A model generated the notes under the pieces. That model was not told the origin of the DNA. It saw nothing but the letters and a program-made list of their open reading frames with translations, and did not search any database. A DNA stretch of 64,000 nt from Pseudomonas nabeulensis (GTDB taxonomy: Bacteria > Pseudomonadota > Gammaproteobacteria > Pseudomonadales > Pseudomonadaceae): contig NZ_QUZT01000010.1 of assembly GCF_004682045.1 (NCBI RefSeq), positions 60,549 through 124,548 on the forward strand, given 5' to 3'. Of this stretch, positions 1-8,554 are shown piece after piece (position 1 is the stretch's first letter; each line of letters begins with the position of its first letter). The position numbers were made by a program, and so were the translations under genes.

Positions 1-263
1 ATATCCTCGTGCCCGCCTTGCTGCCGGCCTGGCTGACCGGTTTCGCCCTGGCCTTTGCCCGTGGCGTCGGTGAGTACGGCTCGGTGATTTTCATCGCCGG
101 CAACATGCCGATGAAAACCGAGATCCTGCCGCTGCTGATCATGGTCAAGCTCGACCAATACGACTACCGCGGCGCCACCTCCATCGGCGTGCTGATGCTG
201 GTGGTTTCCTTTGTCCTGCTGCTGCTGATCAACTTGTTGCAGCGGCGCATCGAACGTCCATAA
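1..263 (+). CDS. cysT: Sulfate/thiosulfate ABC transporter permease CysT (3' end only)
   Basis: This is the C-terminal part of an inner-membrane permease; the gene begins before the window. The visible 86 or so residues contain the conserved permease segment with [16 protein letters not shown] and a last hydrophobic helix ending in a basic tail (QRRIERP). It stops 13 bases before cysW, with a GGAGG-type ribosome site in the gap, so cysT-cysW-cysA is one operon. Together with a periplasmic sulfate-binding protein (not in the window) it imports sulfate and thiosulfate. The identification rests on the tail sequence and on the unambiguous cysW and cysA that follow. Confidence 0.9.
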   Translation, partial: ILVPALLPAWLTGFALAFARGVGEYGSVIFIAGNMPMKTEILPLLIMVKLDQYDYRGATSIGVLMLVVSFVLLLLINLLQRRIERP

Positions 264-276
264 GGAGGCGCGGAAC

Positions 277-1149
277 ATGTCCCAATCGTCTATTTCCGCC
301 GCGTCCTCGGCCAACGCCGCCCGTCGTGGCAGTGCGACCTCGCGACGTATCCTGATCGGCCTTGGCTGGCTGGTGTTCACGCTGTTCCTGCTGCTGCCGC
401 TGCTGATCGTGGTGACTCAGGGCTTGAAGAACGGCCTCGGCGCGTTCTTCACCGCGATCCTTGAACCCGACGCGCTGTCGGCGCTGAAACTCACGGTGAT
501 TGCGGTAGTGATCTCGGTGCCGCTCAACGTGGTGTTCGGCGTCAGCGCCGCCTGGTGCGTGAGCAAGTACTCGTTCCGTGGCAAGAGCATCCTGGTGACG
601 CTGATCGACCTGCCGTTTTCGGTGTCGCCGGTGATCGCCGGTCTGGTCTACGTGCTGATGTTCGGTGCCCAGGGCTTCTTTGGCCCGTGGTTGGCCGATC
701 ACGACATTCAGATCGTGTTTGCCTTGCCCGGCATTGTGCTGGCGACCATCTTCGTTACCGTGCCTTTCGTGGCCCGTGAACTGATCCCGCTGATGCAGGA
801 ACAGGGCACCCAGGAAGAAGAAGCGGCGCGCCTGCTCGGTGCCAATGGCTGGCAGATGTTCTGGCACGTGACCGTGCCGAACATCAAATGGGGCCTGATC
901 TACGGCGTGGTGCTGTGTACCGCACGGGCCATGGGTGAGTTTGGCGCGGTGTCGGTGGTGTCGGGCCACATCCGCGGCGTCACCAACACCCTGCCGCTGC
1001 ACGTCGAGATTCTCTATAACGAATACAACCACGTTGCCGCGTTTGCGGTGGCCAGCCTGCTGCTGATCCTGGCGCTCTTTATCCTGCTGCTCAAGCAGTG
1101 GAGCGAGAACCGTATCAACCGCCTGCGCAACAGTGCCGGTGAGGAATAA
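277..1149 (+). CDS. cysW: Sulfate/thiosulfate ABC transporter permease CysW
   Basis: A 290-residue inner-membrane permease, the partner of CysT in the sulfate/thiosulfate importer. About six hydrophobic helices are visible after a Ser/Ala/Arg-rich cytoplasmic start of some 25 residues. The EAA coupling loop that contacts the ATPase is seen at about residues 180-200 ([14 protein letters not shown]). GGAGG lies a few bases before the ATG. The stop is separated from cysA by 3 bases, so translation is probably coupled. In enterobacteria this operon is activated by CysB during sulfur limitation; the promoter lies outside the window, so that cannot be checked here. Confidence 0.95.
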   Translation: MSQSSISAASSANAARRGSATSRRILIGLGWLVFTLFLLLPLLIVVTQGLKNGLGAFFTAILEPDALSALKLTVIAVVISVPLNVVFGVSAAWCVSKYSFRGKSILVTLIDLPFSVSPVIAGLVYVLMFGAQGFFGPWLADHDIQIVFALPGIVLATIFVTVPFVARELIPLMQEQGTQEEEAARLLGANGWQMFWHVTVPNIKWGLIYGVVLCTARAMGEFGAVSVVSGHIRGVTNTLPLHVEILYNEYNHVAAFAVASLLLILALFILLLKQWSENRINRLRNSAGEE

Positions 1150-1152
1150 GTC

Positions 1153-2133
1153 ATGTCGATCGAAGTCCGTAATGTCAGCAAGAACTTCAACGCCTTCAAG
1201 GCCCTGAACAGCATCAATCTGGATATCCAGAGTGGCGAGCTGGTGGCGTTGCTTGGCCCGTCCGGCTGCGGCAAGACCACCTTGCTGCGCATCATTGCCG
1301 GCCTGGAAACCCCGGATGACGGCAACATCGTGTTCCACGGTGAAGACGTCTCCGGCCACGATGTGCGTGATCGCAACGTCGGCTTTGTGTTCCAGCACTA
1401 TGCGCTGTTCCGCCATATGACCGTGTTCGACAACGTTGCCTTCGGCCTGCGCATGAAGCCGAAGAACCAACGCCCGAGCGAGAGCCAGATCGCCAGCAAA
1501 GTCCACGAACTGCTGAACATGGTGCAGCTCGATTGGCTGTCCGACCGCTACCCGGAACAACTCTCCGGCGGTCAGCGCCAGCGTATCGCCCTGGCCCGCG
1601 CCCTGGCGGTCGAACCCAAAGTGCTGCTGCTGGACGAACCCTTCGGCGCCCTCGACGCCAAGGTGCGTAAAGAACTGCGCCGCTGGCTGGCACGCCTGCA
1701 CGAAGACATCAACCTGACCTCGGTGTTCGTGACCCACGACCAGGAAGAAGCCATGGAAGTGGCCGACCGTATCGTGGTGATGAACAAGGGCGTGATCGAG
1801 CAGATCGGTTCACCGGGTGAAGTCTACGAAAACCCGGCCAGCGATTTCGTCTACCACTTCCTGGGCGACTCCAACCGCCTGCACCTGGGTGAAGACCACC
1901 ACGTGTTGTTCCGCCCTCACGAAGTGTCGCTGTCGCGTCATGAACTGGAAGACCACCACGCCGCCGAAGTGCGTGATATTCGCCCACTTGGCGCGACCAC
2001 CCGTGTGACGTTGAAGGTGGAAGGCCAGAGCGAGCTGATCGAGGCCGAAGTGGTGAAAGACCACGACAGCCTCACTGGTTTGGCCCGTGGCGAGACCTTG
2101 TTCTTCAAACCCAAGGTCTGGCAAAAAGCCTAA
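1153..2133 (+). CDS. cysA: Sulfate/thiosulfate ABC transporter ATPase CysA
   Basis: A 326-residue cytoplasmic ATPase that energises CysT/CysW. Walker A GPSGCGKT is at residues 35-42, the Q-loop is near residue 81, the signature LSGGQRQR begins at 137 and Walker B LLLDEP is near 158-163. A C-terminal regulatory region of about 90 residues (from about 235) resembles the TOBE-type domain of CysA. The protein is shorter than the roughly 365-residue E. coli protein; from memory, pseudomonad CysA proteins are about this size. It is the last gene of the operon. No U-tract terminator follows, but a REP doublet starts 38 bases after the stop. Confidence 0.96.
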   Translation: MSIEVRNVSKNFNAFKALNSINLDIQSGELVALLGPSGCGKTTLLRIIAGLETPDDGNIVFHGEDVSGHDVRDRNVGFVFQHYALFRHMTVFDNVAFGLRMKPKNQRPSESQIASKVHELLNMVQLDWLSDRYPEQLSGGQRQRIALARALAVEPKVLLLDEPFGALDAKVRKELRRWLARLHEDINLTSVFVTHDQEEAMEVADRIVVMNKGVIEQIGSPGEVYENPASDFVYHFLGDSNRLHLGEDHHVLFRPHEVSLSRHELEDHHAAEVRDIRPLGATTRVTLKVEGQSELIEAEVVKDHDSLTGLARGETLFFKPKVWQKA

Positions 2134-2171
2134 GAACCCACCACATCACTCAATGTGAAATGCGGGCCAAT

Positions 2172-2273
2172 GTGGGAGGGGGCTTGCCCCCGATAGCGGT
2201 GTGTCAGGTTAGATATTCTTGACTGACCCACTGCCATCGGGGGCAAGTCGAATCGTCGCACCGCCCCTCTCAC
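2172..2273. repeat. REP doublet, second arm carries the 16-base insert
   Basis: Two inverted copies of the repeat with core GTGGGAGGGGGCTTGCCCC lie 41 bases apart, GTGG ends outward. The second arm (2236-2273) has the loop replaced by the insert TCGAATCGTCGCACCG and one C-to-T change near its outer end. It fills the gap between the convergent cysA and DUF962 genes. Confidence 0.93.
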
Positions 2274-2275
2274 AT

Positions 2276-2803
2276 TTAGACTTGACCAGGCTTTAGATCG
2301 CGGCGTGCCACCGGCCCCGACCGTTCTTCAATCTGTTGCTTGAGGTCATGGCGCAAGCCCAGCAGAAACGCCAGCTCCGCCACCACAAACAACGGCCCCA
2401 CGATCAACCCCGACACGTCGTCCACAAAGGCGGGTTTGCGGCCCTCGTAGTAATGGCCGACAAATTGAATCACCCAGCCCACCACAAACATGCCGATGCC
2501 GCTGGCGAGCCACACCGTGGTGCTTTGCGCCGCCAACACGTGGCCCGCCCACACGGACAAGCCCATCAACACCGTCATCAGCACACCCAGCGCCAGTTCC
2601 AGGCGCAGGTAGAACCAGGCGGAAAACAGCGCAAGCAGCACGGCGGGTGAAATCCACAACCCGGCCACTGTCCATTCCGGGCGTGACAGCAGCACCGCCA
2701 CTGCGACGACGATCAGCGGGATACCGATAAAGTGGCTGGCGATATTGCGCGGGTCACGGTGGTAGGCGGCGTATTGACTGAGGTGGTCGACGAGGCTTTT
2801 CAT
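2276..2803 (-). CDS. DUF962 / Mpo1-like membrane protein
   Basis: A 175-residue integral membrane protein. It opens with MKSLVDHLSQYAAYHRDPRN, and HRDPRN followed by H-x-xGIP is the hallmark of the DUF962 (YGL010w/Mpo1-like) family. Four to five hydrophobic helices follow, and an FVGHYYEGRKPA stretch sits around residues 120-135. Fungal Mpo1 is an Fe(II)-dependent dioxygenase that shortens 2-hydroxy fatty acids; a similar role in bacteria is inference. The start was set at 2803 because AGGAGGAA precedes it; an in-frame ATG ten codons upstream has no such site. Its 3' end nearly touches the preceding REP doublet. It is divergent from the Crp/Fnr gene. Confidence 0.8.
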   Translation of the reverse strand: MKSLVDHLSQYAAYHRDPRNIASHFIGIPLIVVAVAVLLSRPEWTVAGLWISPAVLLALFSAWFYLRLELALGVLMTVLMGLSVWAGHVLAAQSTTVWLASGIGMFVVGWVIQFVGHYYEGRKPAFVDDVSGLIVGPLFVVAELAFLLGLRHDLKQQIEERSGPVARRDLKPGQV

Positions 2804-2886
2804 TGTTATTCCTCCTGTAGGATGTTTGATCATGCCCTGTCGGCCGTTGCCTGACTGTCAGCTGGGCGACAATCTTCGGAGTTCCC

Positions 2887-3573
2887 ATGGACACAGAGAA
2901 ATGGCGCGCGCGGCTGGCCACTGGGCACTGGTTCAGCCACTTGCCCGCTGCCTTTCAGGATAGCTTGCTGGCCCAGGCCCGGCTGCGGCAACTGACGACG
3001 GGGCAATACCTGTTCAAACGCGGTGACCCGCCTTGCGGTTTGTACGCCGTGCTTGAGGGCAGCCTGCGGATCAGTGCGGTGAACGAACACGGCAAGGAAG
3101 CGGTGCTGAGCCTGGTGGAGCCGCCTTTCTGGTTCGGTGAAATCTGCCTGTTCGACGGCTTGCCGCGCACCCATGACGCCTGCGCTGTCGGGCCGTGCAC
3201 GTTACTGCAGGTGCCACAGCAGCCGCTGCTGAACATCCTTGATGAACACCCGCAGTATTGGCGTGACCTGGCCCTGCTGATGAGCCAGAAATTGCGCTTG
3301 AGTTTTATCGGCCTGGAACAACTGAGCCTGATGCCGGGCTCAGTGCGCCTGGCGAGTCGTTTGCTGATGATTGTCGAGGGCTACGGCGATAGCGAGACGT
3401 CACGGCGTACCGTGCAACTGCCCCAGGAAGACCTGGCCGCCATGTTGAGTTTGTCGCGCCAGACGACCAATGCGCTGCTCAAGGATCTGCAGGCCCAGGG
3501 CATTGTGCGGTTGGGGTATGGGGAGATTGAAGTGCTTGAGTTGCAGCGGTTGCGGGAGGCGGCGCATACCTGA
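2887..3573 (+). CDS. Crp/Fnr family transcriptional regulator
   Basis: A 228-residue regulator. An N-terminal cyclic-nucleotide-type beta-barrel occupies about residues 15-135 (GQYLFKRGDPPCGLYAVLEG, then PFWFGEICLFDG). A dimerisation helix follows, with a C-terminal winged helix at about 150-225 (LPQEDLAAMLSLSRQTTNALL). The cysteines at positions 50 and 97-106 do not match the N-terminal Fnr iron-sulfur cluster pattern, so a true oxygen sensor is unlikely. The ligand is unknown. It is transcribed away from the DUF962 gene across an 83-base gap, which may hold promoters for both. Confidence 0.88.
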   Translation: MDTEKWRARLATGHWFSHLPAAFQDSLLAQARLRQLTTGQYLFKRGDPPCGLYAVLEGSLRISAVNEHGKEAVLSLVEPPFWFGEICLFDGLPRTHDACAVGPCTLLQVPQQPLLNILDEHPQYWRDLALLMSQKLRLSFIGLEQLSLMPGSVRLASRLLMIVEGYGDSETSRRTVQLPQEDLAAMLSLSRQTTNALLKDLQAQGIVRLGYGEIEVLELQRLREAAHT

Positions 3574-3599
3574 AGTCAGGTTGTGTCTGGGCCGGCCTC

Positions 3600-3689
3600 A
3601 TCGGGGGCAAGCCCCCTCCCACACTTGAATGTATTCACAAATAGAAATGTGTGAACACAGTCCAATGTGGGAGGGGGCTTGCCCCCGAT
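3600..3689. repeat. REP doublet, inside-out arrangement
   Basis: Two inverted REP arms (3600-3622 and 3667-3689) with the GTGGG ends facing inward, the opposite of most doublets here. The flanks GGCCTCA and TGAGGCC extend the outer complementarity. It lies between the convergent Crp/Fnr and AraC genes and could act as a bidirectional RNA hairpin. Confidence 0.92.
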
Positions 3690-3706
3690 GAGGCCCTCAA
3701 AATCAC

Positions 3707-4711
3707 CTACCGCAACCCCTCCCGAAACTGCCCCGGCGTCATCCCCGTCCAGCGCTTGAACGCCCGGTTAAAGCTGCTGGTATCCGCAAACCCCAGCAAG
3801 TGACTGATCTCCGCCAGCGAACACTGCGGATCGCGCAAATGCAGCAACGCCAAATTCTCACGGCACTCATTGAGCAACGCATCGAACCGACACCCCTCGT
3901 CCGCCAGATGCCGCTGCAAGCTACGCAAGCTCAAGTGCAGCGCTTGAGCGACGCGTTCGGCACTCGGTTCGCCATCGGGCAATTGCGCTTCGATCACCCG
4001 GCGTACCTTGCGCTCCCAGGTCAGCGGTTGCAGTTGGGCCAGGGTGCGTTTGAGCACGGTTTCGTTGTGCTCGGCCAGCTCCGGATTGGCGTCGTCCAAG
4101 TGGCTGTCAAAATCATGAGCGGCGAACTCCAGGCGGTCTTCCTCGGCGCCGAAAAACACCGGCGCACGAAACACCGTGTGCCACGGCGTGGGGTCCGCCG
4201 GCTCCGGCCGGCGCAGGTACACCGCCAGCGGCGCGTAGTCACGGCCCAGGCGATTGCGGCAGGTGCGCACATAGATCGCGGCAAATGCATCGATGGCTTC
4301 AAGCGCCGGCGCCGGGCTGCCGGGCAGTTGCAGCAGGCGAAAGCGGTAGCGTTCACCGTCGCCACTCAGTTCCAGCGTCAGGGCGTCGCTGACCACCTGG
4401 TGATAGCGCACGATGCGTTCGAATACTTCGCGCAGGCTGCCGCTGGCCACCAGCGCATACCCCAGCGCATGAAACGTGGTGGGGCTGACAAACCGCGACA
4501 CCCGCAAGCCAATCGCCGGATCGCCGCTGGCCTGCACCGCCAGTTCCCACAAACGCGTGGTGGCCGACAGCGGGTAGCGCGCATTGGGATCGTCCATGTG
4601 CTGCGGGTCGAGCCCGGCTTGCGCACACAATGCGGCGCTGTCGAGGCCCAGGGCGTCGAGCTGCTTGCGCAGGGCGCGGGTCCAGCTGGCGAGGGAGGTG
4701 GGTTCGGTCAT
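3707..4711 (-). CDS. AraC family transcriptional regulator (Arabinose_bd-type N-terminus)
   Basis: A 334-residue regulator. Residues 1 to about 210 match the layout of the AraC subgroup with an all-helical sensory domain, as in OruR/ArgR-like proteins (GLDPQHMDDPNARYPL, then SPTTFHALGYALVASGSL). The C-terminal AraC DNA-binding domain (about 230-334) ends with LGFADTSSFNRAFKRWTGMT, the classic second helix-turn-helix. The gene is divergent from the membrane desaturase that starts about 100 bases away, so it may control it; that is inference from position. The inducer is unknown. Confidence 0.88.
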   Translation of the reverse strand: MTEPTSLASWTRALRKQLDALGLDSAALCAQAGLDPQHMDDPNARYPLSATTRLWELAVQASGDPAIGLRVSRFVSPTTFHALGYALVASGSLREVFERIVRYHQVVSDALTLELSGDGERYRFRLLQLPGSPAPALEAIDAFAAIYVRTCRNRLGRDYAPLAVYLRRPEPADPTPWHTVFRAPVFFGAEEDRLEFAAHDFDSHLDDANPELAEHNETVLKRTLAQLQPLTWERKVRRVIEAQLPDGEPSAERVAQALHLSLRSLQRHLADEGCRFDALLNECRENLALLHLRDPQCSLAEISHLLGFADTSSFNRAFKRWTGMTPGQFREGLR

Positions 4712-4812
4712 GACGATTGGCGCTTGCGGTCAACAGGTTGGCGTCCGGGGCTTGCGTCCTGCCAGATCGCTTGGGGCAGGATGGACAGATCAATAAACAA
4801 GAGGATGGAAGC

Positions 4813-5907
4813 ATGGACGGTACTTCTGCAAGTCCCCAGCAGATGAACGCGCAACAGCGTTCGGCGCATATCCGTGAAGTGGTGCTGGCCGAAGGCGTGC
4901 GCTTGCGCCAGCAACACCCTTGGCTGTTGCATCAGGACGCGCTGGGGGCGGGCATCCTCGCCTTTGCGCTGACGGGCATGATCGGCTCGGCCGCGCTCTA
5001 TATCAGCGGCCATCTGGCGTGGTGGGCGTGCCTGTTGCTCAACGCGTTTCTTGCGTCGCTGACCCACGAACTGGAACACGACCTGATCCACAGCATGTAC
5101 TTTCGCAAGCAACGCCTGCCCCACAACCTGATGATGGGCCTGGTGTGGCTGGCGCGGCCCAGCACCATCAACCCGTGGGTGCGCCGCCATCTGCACCTCA
5201 ACCACCACAAGGTGTCCGGCACTGAAACCGATATGGAAGAGCGCGCCATCACCAACGGTGAACCCTGGGGCTTTGCGCGGTTGCTGATGGTGGGTGACAA
5301 CGTGATGTCGGCGTTTATCCGCATCCTGCGGGCCAAGACCTGGAAGCACAAACTCAGCATCCTCAAGCGCTCGCTGCTGGTGTACGCACCGTTGGCGCTG
5401 CTGCACTGGGGCGCGTGGTATGTGTTCCTCGGCTTTCACGCGGCCAATGGCATCGCGGGTTTGTTGGGCGCGCCCATCGAGTGGTCAGCTGGCACGTTGC
5501 AGATGATGCAGGTGATCGACATCGCCGTCGTGGTGATCATCGGCCCCAACGTGCTGCGCACCTTTTGCCTGCACTTTGTCAGTTCCAACATGCACTACTA
5601 CGGCGATGTGGAACTGGGCAATGTGATCCAGCAAACCCAGGTGCTGAAACCTTGGTGGATGTGGCCGTTGCAAGCGTTTTGCTTCAACTTCGGCAGCACC
5701 CATGGCATCCATCATTTTGTGGTGAAGGAGCCGTTCTATATCCGCCAGATGACCGCCAAGGTGGCGCATAAGGTAATGGCCGAGATGGGCGTGCGCTTCA
5801 ATGATTTCGGGACGTTTGCGCGGGCCAACCGGCTTGGCTTTCCACCGCCTGCAGGGTTTCGATCAGCGCCTTCGCCGCAGGCGACAAACGCACCCCAGCG
5901 CGGCTGA
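4813..5907 (+). CDS. Membrane fatty acid desaturase family protein
   Basis: A 364-residue integral-membrane di-iron enzyme of the fatty acid desaturase/alkane hydroxylase superfamily. The His boxes are visible: HELEHDLIH at about 85-93, HLHLNHH at about 126-132 and GSTHGIHHF near residue 300, plus SNMHYYGD shortly before. Hydrophobic pairs lie at about 45-80 and 195-245. The exact substrate cannot be read from sequence. The start at 4813 is preceded by a GAGGATGGAAG stretch; an upstream in-frame ATG at 4717 would overlap the AraC promoter region. The last 37 or so codons run into the convergent LysR gene, giving a 110-base tail overlap and a low-complexity C-terminus that looks recently acquired. 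Confidence 0.85.
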   Translation: MDGTSASPQQMNAQQRSAHIREVVLAEGVRLRQQHPWLLHQDALGAGILAFALTGMIGSAALYISGHLAWWACLLLNAFLASLTHELEHDLIHSMYFRKQRLPHNLMMGLVWLARPSTINPWVRRHLHLNHHKVSGTETDMEERAITNGEPWGFARLLMVGDNVMSAFIRILRAKTWKHKLSILKRSLLVYAPLALLHWGAWYVFLGFHAANGIAGLLGAPIEWSAGTLQMMQVIDIAVVVIIGPNVLRTFCLHFVSSNMHYYGDVELGNVIQQTQVLKPWWMWPLQAFCFNFGSTHGIHHFVVKEPFYIRQMTAKVAHKVMAEMGVRFNDFGTFARANRLGFPPPAGFRSAPSPQATNAPQRG

Positions 5908-6733
5908 TCACGCCGCAGCGGGCGTTCAGACTGTCGAGGTTGTGGGGCAGGTTGCGCCAGTGCAGCACCCGCAAGGTGCCGCTGGCGAATTCATCGACGA
6001 ACGCCTCTTCGGCGCCCAGGCCAATGGCGTCGGACTGGCGCACGATGCTCGCCAGCGCAGTGAACTGTTCAAGTTCGATAGCGGGCGCGAAGTCGATGCG
6101 CCCACTGAGGTTGGCCAGCAGCTTGCGAATGCCCGGCGCGATCAGCGGCGTGGCCAACGGGTAGCCGAACAGGTCGTTGGTCGACAGGCTGTCCTTGGCC
6201 AGCAACGGGTGCCCGGCGCGGCAGAAAAACACCGTGCGCCGGGGCGTCAGGGGTTGGGTCTGGAAGTTCGGGTCAGCCTCGAAGTGACGCACATCGGCGA
6301 TAAAGAATTCGATCTCTTCGCGGCTCAGGCTGCGTCCAAGCCGTTCCCAGTTATCCACCTGCAACACCGTGCGCACCTTGGGGTAGGTGGTGACAAACCG
6401 CGACAGGGCCTGGGGCACCAGGCTCACCGCCGCCACGGCATCGCTGCCCAGGCGCACTTCACCGGCGTCGAGCTTGGTCATGCGCGTGACTTCATGGCTC
6501 AGCAGCGCTGCGCCTTGCACCAGGCTCAGGGCGTGTTGCAGCACCACCTGGCCTTCGGGGGTGGGGCGCAGCTCCTTGTGAGCGCGGTCCACCAGCACGC
6601 AGCCGAACTCCTGCTCCAGGCTTTGGATACTGCGGCTGAACGCCGGTTGAGTAATGCCCATGGCGTCGGCGGCGCGCACGAAACTGCGGTGCTCGTTCAG
6701 AGCAATGAAATAGCGCAGTTGACGGAGATCCAT
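5798..6733 (-). CDS. LysR family transcriptional regulator
   Basis: A 311-residue LysR protein. The winged helix-turn-helix is at residues 1-60 (MDLRQLRYFIALNEHRSF, then MGITQPAFSRSIQSLEQEFG), followed by a periplasmic-binding-like effector domain. The start was placed at the ATG of MDLRQLRYF, where the family normally begins; a TTG six codons upstream is possible. Its 3' end overlaps the convergent desaturase by 110 bases. The target is unknown. The 98 bases between this start and the MFS gene behind it on the same strand contain no other gene. Confidence 0.9.
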   Translation of the reverse strand: MDLRQLRYFIALNEHRSFVRAADAMGITQPAFSRSIQSLEQEFGCVLVDRAHKELRPTPEGQVVLQHALSLVQGAALLSHEVTRMTKLDAGEVRLGSDAVAAVSLVPQALSRFVTTYPKVRTVLQVDNWERLGRSLSREEIEFFIADVRHFEADPNFQTQPLTPRRTVFFCRAGHPLLAKDSLSTNDLFGYPLATPLIAPGIRKLLANLSGRIDFAPAIELEQFTALASIVRQSDAIGLGAEEAFVDEFASGTLRVLHWRNLPHNLDSLNARCGVISRAGVRLSPAAKALIETLQAVESQAGWPAQTSRNH

Positions 6734-6831
6734 GGGGCGCCCGGCGTCCAAGAAGGGAAGCCGGAATTTTAAGGGGTCTGCTTATTCCGTCAATGAAGCT
6801 TGTTTGTTTTATCTAGATCTTAAATGCATAT

Positions 6832-8001
6832 CTATAGAGCAGGCGCGGTGCGATAGGTAGCCGGGCTGAACACCCGCGTCACCAGCAGCATCGCCACTAC
6901 TGTCACCGTCAGCACTACCCAGGCGCTGACGAAGTTGCCGGTGAGTTGACGCAGCCAGCCGGTCATCCAGGGCGAAATCGCGTTGATCAAAAAGCCTACG
7001 CCTTGCACGAACGCCGCCAGTTGACCGGCTTGGCGCGGGTCGCGGTGATGGTCGAGGGTCAGCAGCAGGCTCAGGGCAAAACAGGCGCCCAACCCGAAGC
7101 CGCACAACGCCACCCACAGGTGCGGGAATTGCTGCGGCGCGATGATCAGGCCGAGGTAACCCACGGTCTGCGCCAATAAGCTGATGGCGAGCAGCGGGCG
7201 ACGGTCGATGCCGCGTTGCGCCAGTACCGGCATCAACAGCGCAGCAATCACTTGGAAGATGGTCATGAACGCCAGCAGCGATCCGCTGGGCAACACGCCC
7301 CAGCCCAGTTGCTGATAGTAGGCCGGCAGCCACGCCACCATGCTCATATAGCCGCAGTTCACCAGGCCGAAGTACAGTGCCAGCAGCCACGCACGGCGGT
7401 TGCGCAGGCCCTTGAACGCGGGAATCTCTTTTGCACTTTTGGCGGCGCCCAACGGCAACCAGGCCCACAACAGTAACGCCCCCAGTGCGGGCAACAACCA
7501 CACGCCCAACCCCGCCTGCCATTGCTGGAAATGCGTGGCCACCAGCGGGCTGAATAGCGCTGCAAGCCCGCCGCCGGCCATCAACGATGCCGAATACACG
7601 CCCATCGCCACCGGCACACGGTGATGGAATTCGCGCTTGATCATCGCCGGCACCAGGGCCTGGATCAGCGCCACACCGGCACCGCCGAGCAAAGCCGTCA
7701 CCAACAACGTCGAGCCCTGGCCCATCAGCCAGCGGGCCAGGCACGCCAGCAAAATCATCATCAGGCCCAGGGCGATACCGCGTCGTTCGCCCAGTTGCGC
7801 TTCGACGCGAACGCCCACTAAAGCGACAAGCCCCATGCACACCACCGGCAGGCTGGTGAGCAAGGCGCTGCTTTGGAAACTCAAGCCGGTGGCCTGGCGG
7901 ATTTCGCCGAGCAACGGGCTGATGGAACCGAGGATCGGCCGCAGGTTCAGGCCGAGCACCACCAGCAGGCCCCAACCGGCGAGGGATTTATTGAGGGTCA
8001 T
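6832..8001 (-). CDS. MFS transporter, CynX/NimT (cyanate permease-like) family
   Basis: A 389-residue major facilitator with about 12 hydrophobic helices. It opens with a GLNLRPILGSISPLL motif typical of CynX-like permeases, and a central cytoplasmic loop (AAKSAKEIPAFKG) lies near residue 195. The family is named for the E. coli cyanate permease, but most members have unknown substrates. It overlaps the preceding deaminase gene by 14 bases, so both are made from one message. A nucleobase or amine-containing compound handled by the deaminase is a reasonable guess for the cargo; this is inference. Confidence 0.87.
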   Translation of the reverse strand: MTLNKSLAGWGLLVVLGLNLRPILGSISPLLGEIRQATGLSFQSSALLTSLPVVCMGLVALVGVRVEAQLGERRGIALGLMMILLACLARWLMGQGSTLLVTALLGGAGVALIQALVPAMIKREFHHRVPVAMGVYSASLMAGGGLAALFSPLVATHFQQWQAGLGVWLLPALGALLLWAWLPLGAAKSAKEIPAFKGLRNRRAWLLALYFGLVNCGYMSMVAWLPAYYQQLGWGVLPSGSLLAFMTIFQVIAALLMPVLAQRGIDRRPLLAISLLAQTVGYLGLIIAPQQFPHLWVALCGFGLGACFALSLLLTLDHHRDPRQAGQLAAFVQGVGFLINAISPWMTGWLRQLTGNFVSAWVVLTVTVVAMLLVTRVFSPATYRTAPAL

Positions 8002-8449
8002 GCTGGGCTTTCCATTGGCCGTACAAGGCCGTCATGGCGGCATCGGGCAGATGCTGGATCGGCAGGCGTTGTTCGCTGAGGGGCAGGCCGACCTGTTGGC
8101 CGATGGCCGCCGTCGACAGGCCGAAGGGTTCGGCCATTGCGTTGCTGGCCGCGAACACCACCCGCTCCACACCGCACAGGTACATGGCGCTCAGGCACAT
8201 CGGGCAAGGTTGGCCGCTGGCGTAGATCACGCAACCGTCCAGGCGTGCGCCGAGTTGCCGGCTCGCGGCGCGAATCGCCAGCAGTTCGGCGTGGGCAGTG
8301 GGGTCTTGGCTCAGGTGGATCTCGTTCACCGCCTCCACCAGCACCTCACCGTGGCGCGTCAGCACCGCGCCGAACGGGCGCCCGCCTTGGGCGACATTGG
8401 TGTGGGCCAGGGCGACGGCGCGTTGCAGATGCTGTTGATCGTCGGTCAT
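7988..8449 (-). CDS. Nucleoside/guanine-type deaminase (CMP/dCMP deaminase fold)
   Basis: A 153-residue zinc deaminase. The zinc and proton-relay motifs are intact: HAE at 53-55 and PCPMC at 81-85. GGRPFGAVL near residue 22 is typical of guanine deaminase/TadA relatives that act on free bases or nucleosides. It is the first gene of a two-gene operon with the CynX-like transporter and is divergent from a LysR regulator. That is a common arrangement for a regulated catabolic pair, so import followed by deamination is likely. The substrate (guanine, cytosine or another amine) cannot be set from sequence. Confidence 0.85.
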   Translation of the reverse strand: MTDDQQHLQRAVALAHTNVAQGGRPFGAVLTRHGEVLVEAVNEIHLSQDPTAHAELLAIRAASRQLGARLDGCVIYASGQPCPMCLSAMYLCGVERVVFAASNAMAEPFGLSTAAIGQQVGLPLSEQRLPIQHLPDAAMTALYGQWKAQHDPQ

Positions 8450-8554
8450 GCAAACCTCCGGGGCACGATGAGGGATGAAGTATGCGTAGCCGCCAAGGTA
8501 TTCTGAAATTAAATATAACCATGTTAACCAGTGGCAAATGGAATGGTGAGCGCC

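Noticed and set aside
229..1737. A 502-codon open frame on the minus strand across cysW and cysA
   Set aside because: It is antisense to two well-supported genes, rich in His, Gln and Arg as expected from a GC-rich shadow frame, and has no ribosome site or family signature.
3800..4846. A 348-codon plus-strand open frame over the AraC regulator
   Set aside because: Shadow frame; the minus-strand gene has a textbook AraC helix-turn-helix.
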